A DNA stretch of 64,000 bases from Strigops habroptila (taxonomy: Eukaryota; Chordata; Aves; Psittaciformes; Psittacidae). The notes under the pieces are model-generated. The model was not told the origin of the DNA. It did no database searches and saw nothing but the letters and a program-made list of their open reading frames with translations. The stretch spans positions 86,192,283 through 86,256,282 of the forward strand of contig NC_044277.2 of assembly GCF_004027225.2 (NCBI RefSeq). The letters are read 5' to 3'. A program made the position numbers and the translations under genes. Positions 30,121 through 41,500 of the stretch are shown here, piece by piece. Each line of letters begins with the position of its first letter. The stretch's first letter is position 1.

Positions 30121-31480
30121 CTATGCGAACAATGGCCACCATTACGCCACCACCACAGTGCTATAAATACCCCACAGGAAGCAGTTCAGGCTCATGTGAG
30201 CAGCGTGGAAAAACAACCACCAACAAAAGACATGAGAGCCACAAACACCTTGGCAAGACAAAGTCATGTACTGTGCAGTCCCCTGCGCTGCCTCAGGCCC
30301 AGGGGCTGTCCTGTGCCAGGGCCACAGCTCTTGGCCTCCTCCTCACCTCACACAACCGCCACCATTTTGTAGCCAGCACTGAGCCTCACATCTTTGGGTG
30401 CCCTGTTAATGCCTGCCCTGAGCCAGTGTGGCCCCACCAGACAATCCGTGGCCTCAGCGTGGCTCCTCACCCAATAGCTGTCCTGTCCACGGCAGGGTGT
30501 GCCTGGGTAGGATGGCTGAGGCTGTTGCCACATGGGGCTGGGGCATCATGGTGGCCCTGAGCCTGCCTAGCCTGCCAGAAGCACTCTTCTCCCACCTATG
30601 TCTCTGCCTAAGCTTCTTCTCTCATTGTCTCTCTTGCTACCACCCCCTAGGCCTCAGCCACCCCTGAAGTCCCACCACTGCACCAGCCCTGCAGTGTATG
30701 CTGCCACACCGAAACATCCTTCCTACCACTGCCCTGGGGGCCACATCCCGTCTCTGGGCACAGGGAGGGAAGGCGGAAGAACCCCACTGTCCCTTAGTTG
30801 TTTAACATCTGCTGGAAGCATGCCCTCCCCTTCTCCATGTTATTTCATAACAAGATGTTGTTTTGTTTCCCCTCTCTTTCCTGCCATCCAGATCTAAAGC
30901 TGGTCTCGGGTCTCTCTGGCAGACTTACTTTCCTTCTCCCCTCTACCTCTCCACTCCCACCATGTTTCTGTTGGCCCTGCTTTTGCCATCCTCTGTGTGA
31001 CAGCAGACTTGTTTTCACTGGTAATCCTTTATGGCAGCATCAACTCTCACAGAGGGTGAAGGAGGACCCTAAATACATGTAATGCTGCTGTAGCATAGCC
31101 GTGATGCATATCCATGCTTCTCTTTCTTTTTTCTCTGATCCCATTTCTCTTTCACTTTCTCAGTGGTTAAAACCCAATGGCTAGGTACCATGTAGGAAGC
31201 AAAATCTGGATTTTAAGACCTGCTTATTGCTATGTGAGGCAGCAGCGTATGTCTGTGCCCAGGTGCAGGTAGCTTTCTGGCAACGGCACCACAAGTGTCA
31301 GCCAAGGCACACTGATGGCACCCAAAGCAGTTTACTTCTGGCAGGTAGCTGCTCTGCTCTAGCAGCTCCCACTCTGATGCTGCTGGCACTCATACCCAGA
31401 GAAACCATCATCCACCTCACTCTCTGCTGCACCTATGCCAGTGTCCCTCTGAGCTGCCTATAGGCACACACTGCACCTCT
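30121..31480. other. GC- and pyrimidine-rich block of unknown origin
   Basis: Composition changes abruptly from AT-rich to C/T- and G-rich and back. CCACC/CCTGCC-like words recur and there are long pyrimidine runs (about 30590-30650 and 30860-30960). A TATAAATA box-like motif is at 30162-30169. Several uninterrupted frames exist (for example 30123-30560, 145 codons, +), but their residues are low in information and resemble no family I know. It could be a solo LTR, an old GC-rich repeat or a regulatory region. Confidence 0.45.
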
Positions 31481-32315
31481 GCTGTTATATACATACCTCT
31501 TTATGTTCCCTTTCATGTTCCTCCCTGTCAATGCTCTTGAGATCAGAGGCTAGAGTACTGAAATTAAAGACCTTTTTTTTCCTCACAATTTTCAGCTCCT
31601 TGTCATTGAAAGGACATTTTCTTGACAAGTAACTGCAGTTTCTCCATGATTCCTGTTTGTTGGCATGTGCTTCCAGCAGCCTGCCCTGTCCTCTGCAGTA
31701 CCTGGTACACCCTCTACTGAAAGACATCCACAAACAGTGCAGAAATTCTCTTGAAAAATAATAAGTTTTGTTAATTTAACTCCAAAGTAGCTACAGCAAA
31801 AGGTCATACTATCTTTGGTGGGATTTTTCTGGACAATCTGGAAGCAATTAATGGAAAAATATAGTTATGTTTAGAACCATAAAAATCACAACAAACATCT
31901 CTGAGAATCTTCAAGTCAGTCAAGTGAATAGTTTTGTAAGACTATTAAATCAATACACCCCAAGGAACTACTTTCCCTCTCACTGAAGATGTTTAACAGA
32001 AGGAGTAAGAATCAGCACAACAGCAATTCAATACTTCTATTTATTTTTTCATTAATACAGTATTTCCTTCCCCACAGATTAATACAAAGAATCACTAACA
32101 AGACATGTAGACTGAAGAACTATCAAAATATAGTGCAACTGCATCTGTTGCTTCTTTTGGAAGACAATCTGCTTTAGTATTATTTAGAAATATCACTGCT
32201 GCCTATAAGGTAATGAAGCCTTTTTACCCCAACCTGAATATCCATAATGAATCCAAGGCACATAACATTGTGTTTTAACCCAGTACTCAGATATATACCA
32301 CATCAATAGGTATAA
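31481..32315. other. Intergenic DNA beyond the ECI2 3' end
   Basis: AT-rich sequence without recognised features, up to the ECI2 poly(A) region. Confidence 0.7.
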
Positions 32316-32337
32316 GAATTATTATTTGAAGAGAAAG

Positions 32338-32343
32338 TTTATT
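32338..32343 (-). terminator. ECI2: Poly(A) signal of ECI2
   Basis: TTTATT on the + strand is AATAAA on the - strand, about 57 bases after the ECI2 stop codon. It gives a 3'UTR of only about 80 bases. No other signal lies as close. Confidence 0.75.
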
Positions 32344-32399
32344 AATGGTAAGGGCAGATTAAGCCATTGCCAGAAGGTGAATTATTTTACTCGTGAAGA

Positions 32400-32555
32400 T
32401 TAGAGTTTTGCTTTCTTCTGAAAGAAGTTGACAATAGCATTTATACATTCATCAGATAACCACCTCTCCTTCAGGACTTCACACTCTTCACTGTTGACTG
32501 CATAGAGCTTCTCCTTTTCAACACTTCGTAACAGTTGCTTTGACACTGCCAAGGA
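32400..32555 (-). CDS. ECI2: ECI2 exon 10, C-terminus
   Basis: Acceptor cttctctag on the minus strand. It encodes [39 protein letters not shown] and NFFQKKAKL, then TAA. The AKL end is a type 1 peroxisomal signal. It starts on a codon boundary and aligns with the human ALRISKEV... segment. Confidence 0.96.
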   Translation of the reverse strand, partial: SLAVSKQLLRSVEKEKLYAVNSEECEVLKERWLSDECINAIVNFFQKKAKL

Positions 32556-35500
32556 CTAGAGAAGAAAAAAGGAACATTAGGAACTTCTGTTTTCTATACC
32601 TTAATGTTTCATAAAATGGAACAATAAACACATTGGAATTCTAACCAAATTGTATTAACATTGATTTTAGTCAACCTTTTTACTGGAAGTAATTATTACA
32701 TTTCATCACTAAGACTGCTAATAAGGTGGAGATGGTTCATGGGAAGTGAAACAGCAGTCCATAATCAGGACAGATGGGCATAAGAAGCAAAACCTGTTCA
32801 ACTGTGTGCAGTGCCAAATGCAACCTACTTTATCAGCAGCTGGCACGAGTGTTTCCTCTCGTCCAATGCAAAGTAATACCATTGTGACTCATGTAGCTTT
32901 GCAAAACATAAACTAGTGAGCAGAATGACTGAATTCAGCAAAAAGTAAAGCCACCCAGCATCATCTTGAGCACCCACAGAGCACAGAGTGCAATTAATAT
33001 TGTAGACCCAGTGGTAAGGCTCTTAAAACTAAATTATTGCCAAAATAAACATCTAAGAGAAGGCATCCAAGGAGTGCACACAGAGACTGAAGGTGGATTA
33101 ATTAATTAGTTTTTAAGGCTTTACAGCCACTGTGTACAGTGCACTGTCTCAGATTCAGCCAGGGTGGAAGAGAGGTATCTGCTTCCCAGTAGCAGAGGGA
33201 CAGATCTGTGCTTAAAGGAAAATATATTGAGCTTTGTTATTTCAATTAAGGACAAAGTGAAACCAAGCAAGAAACAAGATAGGTTTGGCAGGAGGATTGG
33301 GAATGCTAGAGGCTTACAAGATAGAGTAAAATTCAAAATACTGACATTTTTGGGGAGGTTTGCATAAGCTTCTAATCTTGCCCAAACTTCCTTCTGAAAA
33401 GTGCTGTCGGGGAAGACTTCAGTCACAAGTCCCTGGGCACAGGCTTCTGCTGCAGTCAGCTTTTTATTGAAAAGCAAAAATTCATTTGCCTATATAAAGA
33501 AAAGCAGAAAGAGAGATTCAATAAGACACAGGACTTGAGCAATCTGACAGAAAAGGTACAAGTTCCCAAGTCACATTTATTTTACTCTTGCTCATTAATA
33601 TCTGCCCTCTGAAAAGAGCATAGAATAGATGAGGTTAGAAGGGATGTCCAAATACTGTTTAGTTCAAACCCCCTGCTCAAGCAGGGTCAGCTGGAGGAAC
33701 CTGCCCAGGGCTGCGTCCTGTCGGGTTTTTTTAAATTACTATTATTTAGTTTCCTTGTTTCTAGAGTAGACAGAGAGAAGAGTACAGAGAGAAGACCAAT
33801 ATACGTTAGAACATCTTAGAAAATACAAAGGTCTGAAAGCAAACATATAAATGGATTGCTTCACATTCACAGTTGGAGGAATGGTTGAATACAAGTTTCC
33901 CACATGATTGGCAGAAGCCCTACAATACTTGCTCCCTTGCCTGAGAAAGGCAGTCTACCAAGACATTTCTTACGAAAGCACTTATTTTCTTTTTTACATC
34001 ATTCCATCCCATTGCTGGAAGAAAGATACAACCTTTCGCCATATAGAAATTGTCTCGAGAAGGTGGAGGAAACCATGAGAAAGAAAACCTTAACCAGTAT
34101 CACAGTATGGCTTTCAAAGTGGTCACTGCTCTGTTACAGTGCCTGTGCTGGCACTGTCAACATGTTTCTTGATCTTTGGTTCAAAAGATGCAAATGGGAG
34201 CTTTCTCTGAGGACTTTTGCTGTGACTCCACTTGCTCTTACAGTTGGAGAACACCAACACACAAAGGTCAGACGACCACACATACAGTGCAGACATTCTT
34301 ACCTTAGCGAAGCCCATGATTTTTGGAAACAGGTAAGAGGAACATCCTTCTGGGCTCTGTCCAAGTTGACTAAATGGGGTGTGAAATGTAGCCTGGAAAA
34401 ACAAAACAAAAGAACAAACCAAATCAAACTTCACAACAGCGCATAGGACTAAAGTAGTAGCATTTAGTTTTCATTGTAAAGCTTCTACTGTGATAGAGTT
34501 TGCCAGAAATACATCTGAACTGTTACCACCATAGGCTTTAAACACCATCCGCTAACACTGCTTCGTCCTCTCAATGCACCCAAGATCTGACTTTATCTGT
34601 ATAATTCAATTCCCTTCTCGTAACAACTGATGAAGTTACCTTTTTGAATACAGTGCTCAGAGAAACTAATTTGCATGTGCAAAATCTTTACAGAAAGGAT
34701 GTTCATACACATCCCCCTTGAAAGTTAAATACACAACCCAAATAACTTCAATAAAAAGCATTTTGCTTTCTGAGGAAACACTATGTTTATCCTACTCCCG
34801 AAAAATTCAAGTCACTGAATCTTCTTTCCTCAAATTTTATGCAAATTTAAAAAGAACCTGTGGCAGAAATGCAGCATGGGATCACACAAAACAGTCCCCT
34901 AATTGCAAGTCAGCGCCAAACTACAGAACGTTGTTCTGACAACTCATATCAACATTAAGTAAGGAAATGCTTGTCTTTATTTCTTTTATTTTCATATAAA
35001 AATATGAACTGACACACAGAGTGCAAAAGTTGCACTGTAATAGAAGGTAATCATCTCTTGCTGTACTACAGATGGCCACATAGTAAGACAGATCAATAGA
35101 CTTCCTAGCCAGAAAATGATATTTATATCCTTGTAAGAAAAGATTAGACAACATCTGCCAGGATACAGGCTAGTATTGGTCATGCTTAAGTAAGGGGAGA
35201 TTAACTATACTAAACTGGTGAACCATGAACTGGAGCAAAATCCAGCATAGAAGGCAATGCTAACTGACTACCCAAAACACTGATTTGTTGTCAGACTGGG
35301 CTGTGCAGTGTCCTGTAAATGTGGCTGGTAACGATCTGCTCTAGGAATAGATGGCTGAGAATAAAACCAGAACCTGGATATAGCAAAGCTGGCCACTTCA
35401 ATGCTTAAGGCACTCCAAACTACTGGAGAATGTGAAATTAAGCAGTAATTTGGATGAGAATGACCTTACTGCATGAGAGTTCACAATCTTGGAAAGGGAA

Positions 35501-38500
35501 GAACACAGAAGAAACACTTTCAAGAAGGCTTCAATAAACTTGAAGTTAATAGTAAAGTTCTCAAGAAGACCAACCTATGCAAAAGGCTAAGTTAGACCCT
35601 GCAGAAATCCCTACAGATCTGTAACTAGGGGCACAAGCAAAATCTGTCCCAGTGCAGGTAGGAAAACGCAAAAACTATGTCAGACAACTAAGAATGAAAC
35701 TAATAAGCATACAGAAAGTAAAAACAAAAGAAAGAAATAGGAAAAGAAGGAAAAATAAGATGTATTTACCCATGATACCATATACCAAGTATGTGATGTA
35801 AGATATGAACAAATGTTTAATTGGCAACTCTAAAGTAAGGGATCTTGGTAGTAGAGCTGATGACAAGTATATAAATCAAATAACGTTGTAGGATGTCAAA
35901 ACAGTAATACAGCTGGCAGAATGTGGAAGAGTTCTGCTCTACTTTGCATCAGTAAGATGCTGGAGTGATGCATCCAGTTTGCACCACTATGCTTAAAGAA
36001 CAACTGGAAGGAGCCCAGAGGAATGTGACTACAGGCCACATGAGGAAAAACTGAATGGATTGCAGCTGTTTAGCTCAAAAAATAAAATTAAAAGATTGAG
36101 AAAGTGGATGTAAACCTGAGACATATCTAACAGTCTAAGTACACTGATGGCTAAGCACACTTACAGCTATTGTAAAGGAGGATGAAAATTGTCTGTTCTT
36201 TAAATTCAGAAACAATAGGTTCACCCTGTAGCAAAAAAAAAGATCAGATGGGAGGGGAGGAGGAGGGAGTCTTCTAGTAAAAGAAGAGATATAGGAACTG
36301 GAGCAGACCAAACAAATCATGCACATTATACAAGCACATGGAGGAGTGATATGGTCCCAGCTGATCCTGTAATGGTGCAAGCAGAAGGAGTTGGTCCCTT
36401 GCAACTCAACTGCCTTTAGTCTCATAGTGACAAACCCTATTCAGCAGGGACTTCAAGGAAAAATCTGATAGAGTGCTGAAGCAGGAGTCAAAGTACCACC
36501 CATTACAGACACTCCTGCAAGCGGCAGCTTGCCTAGAATTGAGACCTTGGGTTAAGTTTATCTGGTTAATAGCTTATACAAATGAACAGCAGAGAACACA
36601 CAAAATAAGTCACATGGGATTCTGTGCTATGCCTTAATATAGCTTTTGGTTATGCATTCGGCAACTTACTTTAAAAGAGTCTTAAGTTGAATAAACCAAA
36701 GCTTTTCTAAAGTTACCTTAGAATAAAGATTAGATAAAATGCCAGTTACTGCACTTGCATAGTAATCCCACACCTGAAAGGGGCCTTACAACCATCACTT
36801 CACATCAGCTATTTGTTACTGTATTCACTAACACAGTAAAGAGTTTCTAAGCTGGAGTCAGCAACTTGATAACCATAACTACGGCAGGGAGTTACGTGCA
36901 TGTTAACCAATGACTGATGCACCCCAGTGCTGGTAATGAATATAGGTGTTCCTTTGTGTAATTTAAAAAGCCTTTACACTTGCGTGTTCTTTTCTGTCAG
37001 ATTACCCCAAGCCAAATAATATTTGTTACAGAAAGAGGTGTAAAGACTGCCTTGGGATCACCTATGTAATGTACTTACCCTGTCAGAAGCATAGATAACG
37101 TCACACAATCCAAGGACTGTTACAGGGATTCCAACAGCTGGGCCATTTACCACTGCAATCAGTGGTTTTGGAAAATCAATAAATACACCCACGAACTCTC
37201 TAAAGCAAAGGAAGGAGACATCCTTGTCTTTCATCAAATATAAATAACTTTCAAAACATGTGACTAGATACTGCATAACAAAACCCATAAGCTAGATTCT
37301 ATGTAGCATGTTTCTGACCCTTTTCCAGATGAATTCTGAGAAGACCTGAAATACTTGCATTTCCTTACCGACTAAGAATCAAACACGTACATGTCAGCAC
37401 AACTCTCCTAGTCCCTGCCATCAAGTTACGAAAGTGCTGTCCTCTTCAGCTACAGTTACTGAATACAGCTCACTGACAAGAACAGTCTTTTCCCCTGTCT
37501 ATCCATCTGCTTATACACCCATCTCAACCCCAACTATGGGATACCCATTCCCATCACAGATTCTGTTCTGCAGTGAAGCCCCAGCAGGCACCAAAATCAT
37601 GATGCTACCACAACGCAGAATTGCCTAGTGCTGTTCTGCATGGGTTTGAGAAACAGCATTTTGTTTCACTTGTCAAGAAGTGCAAAATACATTCTCGAAA
37701 TATAGCATTTTTCAAAAGTCAACAGTGAGGTAAATCTTCACTTCCCTGGCACCTCTGTGCATCAGTTGTAATAAAGCACCCTGCTGTGTAATAGTAACAG
37801 CATAGCAAATACAGTCTTCTCATGAGAGCAAGATGAAAGACCATAAAGTACATGTGAGACTATGCACTGTGTCTAACACCCTACGAAACACTGCAGGCTG
37901 GAACACTTGCCAGATGCCACTGAATAACATCTTCGCAGCAGATTCAGGCTGCATTGTTACCACTTTGTAGGGGCAACTGTGATCCACAGACAGCTGGCCT
38001 AAGTAAAAGCTGCAAAACTGAGTACTTTGCTTGCAGTTCATCCTTAAAAAAATAAATCAAAACCATTGTTTCCTTTTCTGTGTATTTTAGATTTTCCATC
38101 AATTGCAAGTGCTTGAGGAAGCAATACAGCTTGCCAGCATCTCTCAGATGTAATCATCACATACAGAAGAAAAAGAAAAGACAAAATCTGCTTAAATAGG
38201 GAAGAAAATAACACGTTTGTCCCAAAAAAGCATTTCAGTCTCTGCATCGAGTGATGCCCCTGATTTCCTTGGCCTTAGAAAATAAAGTAGTTTAACAGGT
38301 AGACTCAAAGATGGAACAAGTTCATTACATCCAGTCTCTATTCAAAGTAGTCTGACAGTGAAGGTATTTTGGCATGACCTGCTAGTGTAGACACCACTGC
38401 ATAGTAAAAAAAAATAAAAAATAACCAAACAAAAAACCCCAGAAGTTTTTCACTGCAGCTTACAAACTATGCAGTCAAAATCATGTTTTTGTCATTATAT

Positions 38501-41500
38501 CTGCATGTACATCGGGGGACTAAAAAATAAAATTGAGTCTTTAGCATCACTGTACTTAAATTTCCAATATTAATCTCATTTCCTCATTTATTTAATACAA
38601 TTAATACTAATTCTCCCACATGCTCTTTGTGTTTATGCACATGGCGAGCTCTTAGAGTCATCTAAATGGATGTATCATAGCATAACCGTGTCCCTGCTGT
38701 CATGTTTTCTAACAATGCCCGCAACTTATATTTTACCCATTACAGTAACATATATATATGAAATCCAGATGTTCTACTTGAGTAATACTGCTCCATCTTC
38801 TGCCATCTTCTTCATCTCACTGGGCTGGACATTAGTAAAATTATTGAGATCATTTCCGCTACTATAGTAGTCTCCATTTCCTGCAGAGGACACATATGAA
38901 TAAATACTCCAGTGGTTTCTGAGTAGGTAAGACAAGCTTCCATTTATTACATTTACAAAAGAATTTCATTCTAACATTACTAAGTAACACTACCTTAAAG
39001 GACATCCACAGTTTAAAAACAAGTTTTGATAGACAATTCACTGAAAAATAACAGGTAGAGAGCCAAAAAAATTTAAATCTGAGATTTGAGAGGGGCGAGA
39101 GAATTTCTTTTTTCTGTAACAGTGTCTGAGGGAAAATATTTTCTTTCCCTGCATACTGGTTCAGAGATTTTTTTCCTGTCAATTCACAATCATTCACCCA
39201 GTAAGATGTGAGAAACTTTTTTTTTTTCTTTTTTAAAAACAGGAAGATGGAAATGTAAGTTTATGCATCTCCCTTCATCCCTCTTCAAACTGATGAAGGA
39301 ATCAACACTACACAGAATAACCTATTTAATATTTGGTAGAAGTTTCACAGGGTTTATGACCAATTAAGGAACAGCCATAGCATTCTAAGGATAAGATTGA
39401 CAGCACAGCACTGAAATTATTATACTGAAAGGTGGATTCTTCAGTAAGAAGCAGATAACCTGTTAGTGAATGTACACATCAGTTTGAGGCACCATCAAAA
39501 AAGCAAAGAGTATTTAAAAGCTAGACTGCATGATTTGTCTAAATCACCCTATGTTCCATGAGGACATTCACAGGACAGGACCTTTCACTGGTTAGCACAT
39601 CTATTACTTTATGCTGCAGCGATCTTACTATGTAAAATGGAACTGAAAGGCTTGTTTGCTATTTACACCTAGCTATGCACGTGTTAGGCATTCCAGTTGT
39701 GTGAACTACCCTTCTAATTTTGTAGGGGTTGTTGTGCTAGTTATTACTACTGAAAGGAAATACAGCATACCAACACCTTGTATTCCGGGGAAAGACAACC
39801 ATGGAGAAGAGTATGTATGTGATTACCTCAGAAGTAATGAGTAAACGGGCTTAAGCACAAATTCAACTTGCATCCACACTACTTAGCTGCCAGCCAAAGC
39901 TCAAGCTTTGGCTTATTTCTTAAATGCACACTTATCTGCAATGAGGATGTGCCAGACAGGCAGTGCACACGCCCTCAGCCTATCTGTCTCTCCCGCCTGC
40001 CCTTGTCACAGTCAGCATCAGAGATGGAACAAACTGTCCTCTAGAGAATCCCAATGACATGTCCCTAGAACAGCTAGACGTCACAGGCAGCTGAGCTTGG
40101 GTTGCCATTTCACACTGTTGCTGCAGTCATCCAGCTGCACACACCTGCTGATTGCAATGTATCTGGCTGGGCCAGGTTGTAGCTTGCCTGGCCAATCTTT
40201 TTCCATGGCAGCCACAGAAGAAAAGTCAACATAAACCATCTTTTTTTTTTTCCCAATTATCATAGATAAGTATGCAGTGTAAACTTCCTACTGGCCATGC
40301 CAGTACAGGATTTGAGGGACTCGTTTTCAGTATGTTCTAATGCATCACAGGGTGAGATAGAATTGACTAAACCCATACCAATTAACTTCAAAAGCAGTCA
40401 TGAAAATGCTGTGGAGCAGGTATTTCAGCTACACAAAGTAATAAAGCCCTTGAGGAGTATTCCATGTCTATCTTCTCATCTCAAAGGTTTTGATATAACA
40501 TCAAGCTTGCTAAAGAATTTGAAATACTACCTTGAAAGAACATTGCCCAAATACTTTGGAAAAATCTTTGGTCTATACTAGAGGGAAAAATTTCCTCACA
40601 TGATTCTGTCTTAGTCTAAATACAGGTAGATAGTTCATGTTAGTACTGTACTTTGGCACAATATAAAACAAATCTAAGAGAGGCATGTGAAGTGTGGTAC
40701 CAGTAATAACTGCTATGGTAGAATCATCTTTCCCAGCTTCTTGAAGCGCTCTGATAATTTCTCTGTACATCTGCATAAGAGAAAAATCAACAAAGTACAT
40801 ATGTGATGCTGCAAAAGATCATAAAAAGGAGATTCACAATGATGACAAGGAACTTGAGTCACAGATTAACTGTGGTCCTTGTAGGTATGAAAAAAAGTTG
40901 CATCAATAGAGTATTACATGCGAGGTATTTCTAACCATAAAGATATATGCTTGCAATACTCAAGTCTTCTGCTCCAAATGTAAAAGATAAAATAAGGCCT
41001 TTTGGGGGAAAAAAACCCCAAAACCCAAGAAACCAACTTTAACTGGAAACAGCTAATTTTAAAACCTGAGTAGTTCAATAATATACTAAAGCAAGATAAT
41101 ATATTAAAGAATTAGCAGCAGTGAAGTCCCTGTTCTGGTATCTTTGTAGAAACAAGATTATCATGATGTTTCCAACAGGCTGGACTTCTTCATGAAGATA
41201 GCCATGGGAACTGGAAGACTATACAGACACACAACAATGCTGAGCCAAAATAGGCTGCACACATGCTTTGCTATACATAAGGCTGCAGTCAAATGTTGTA
41301 TACACAAAACAGGCTACTCTTCCTGCAGTTTGCCATTTTAATTTAGTGCAGACTGTAATCCTATACTAAGTTTGAAAGAAATTAAAAGGCACAGAAAATC
41401 CCAATCTGTAAAATTTTAGCTGAATGGTTTCATCATATACTGGATATTTATTCCTTGGGTTATCATCCAAGTCAAGATACTAAGCCCTCATAAAATCAGA

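Noticed and set aside
30123..30560. 145-codon + strand frame
   Set aside because: It sits in the GC-rich block where stops are rare; the translation resembles no family and no splice or start context supports it.
33904..34446. 180-codon + strand frame across ECI2 exon 8
   Set aside because: It runs antisense to a confirmed ECI2 exon and its intron; the residue content is unremarkable and no homology is recognised.
39833..39860. Donor-like site with an LLR-ending frame, considered as ECI2 exon 6
   Set aside because: The upstream residues do not match ECI2 and lack the SSGNDL motif; the exon at 38778-38880 is the true one.
37200..40700. Apparent loss of the ECI2 exon carrying SSGNDL
   Set aside because: At first no frame with the motif was seen, but the exon is present at 38778-38880 and its phases fit both neighbours, so the gene is complete.
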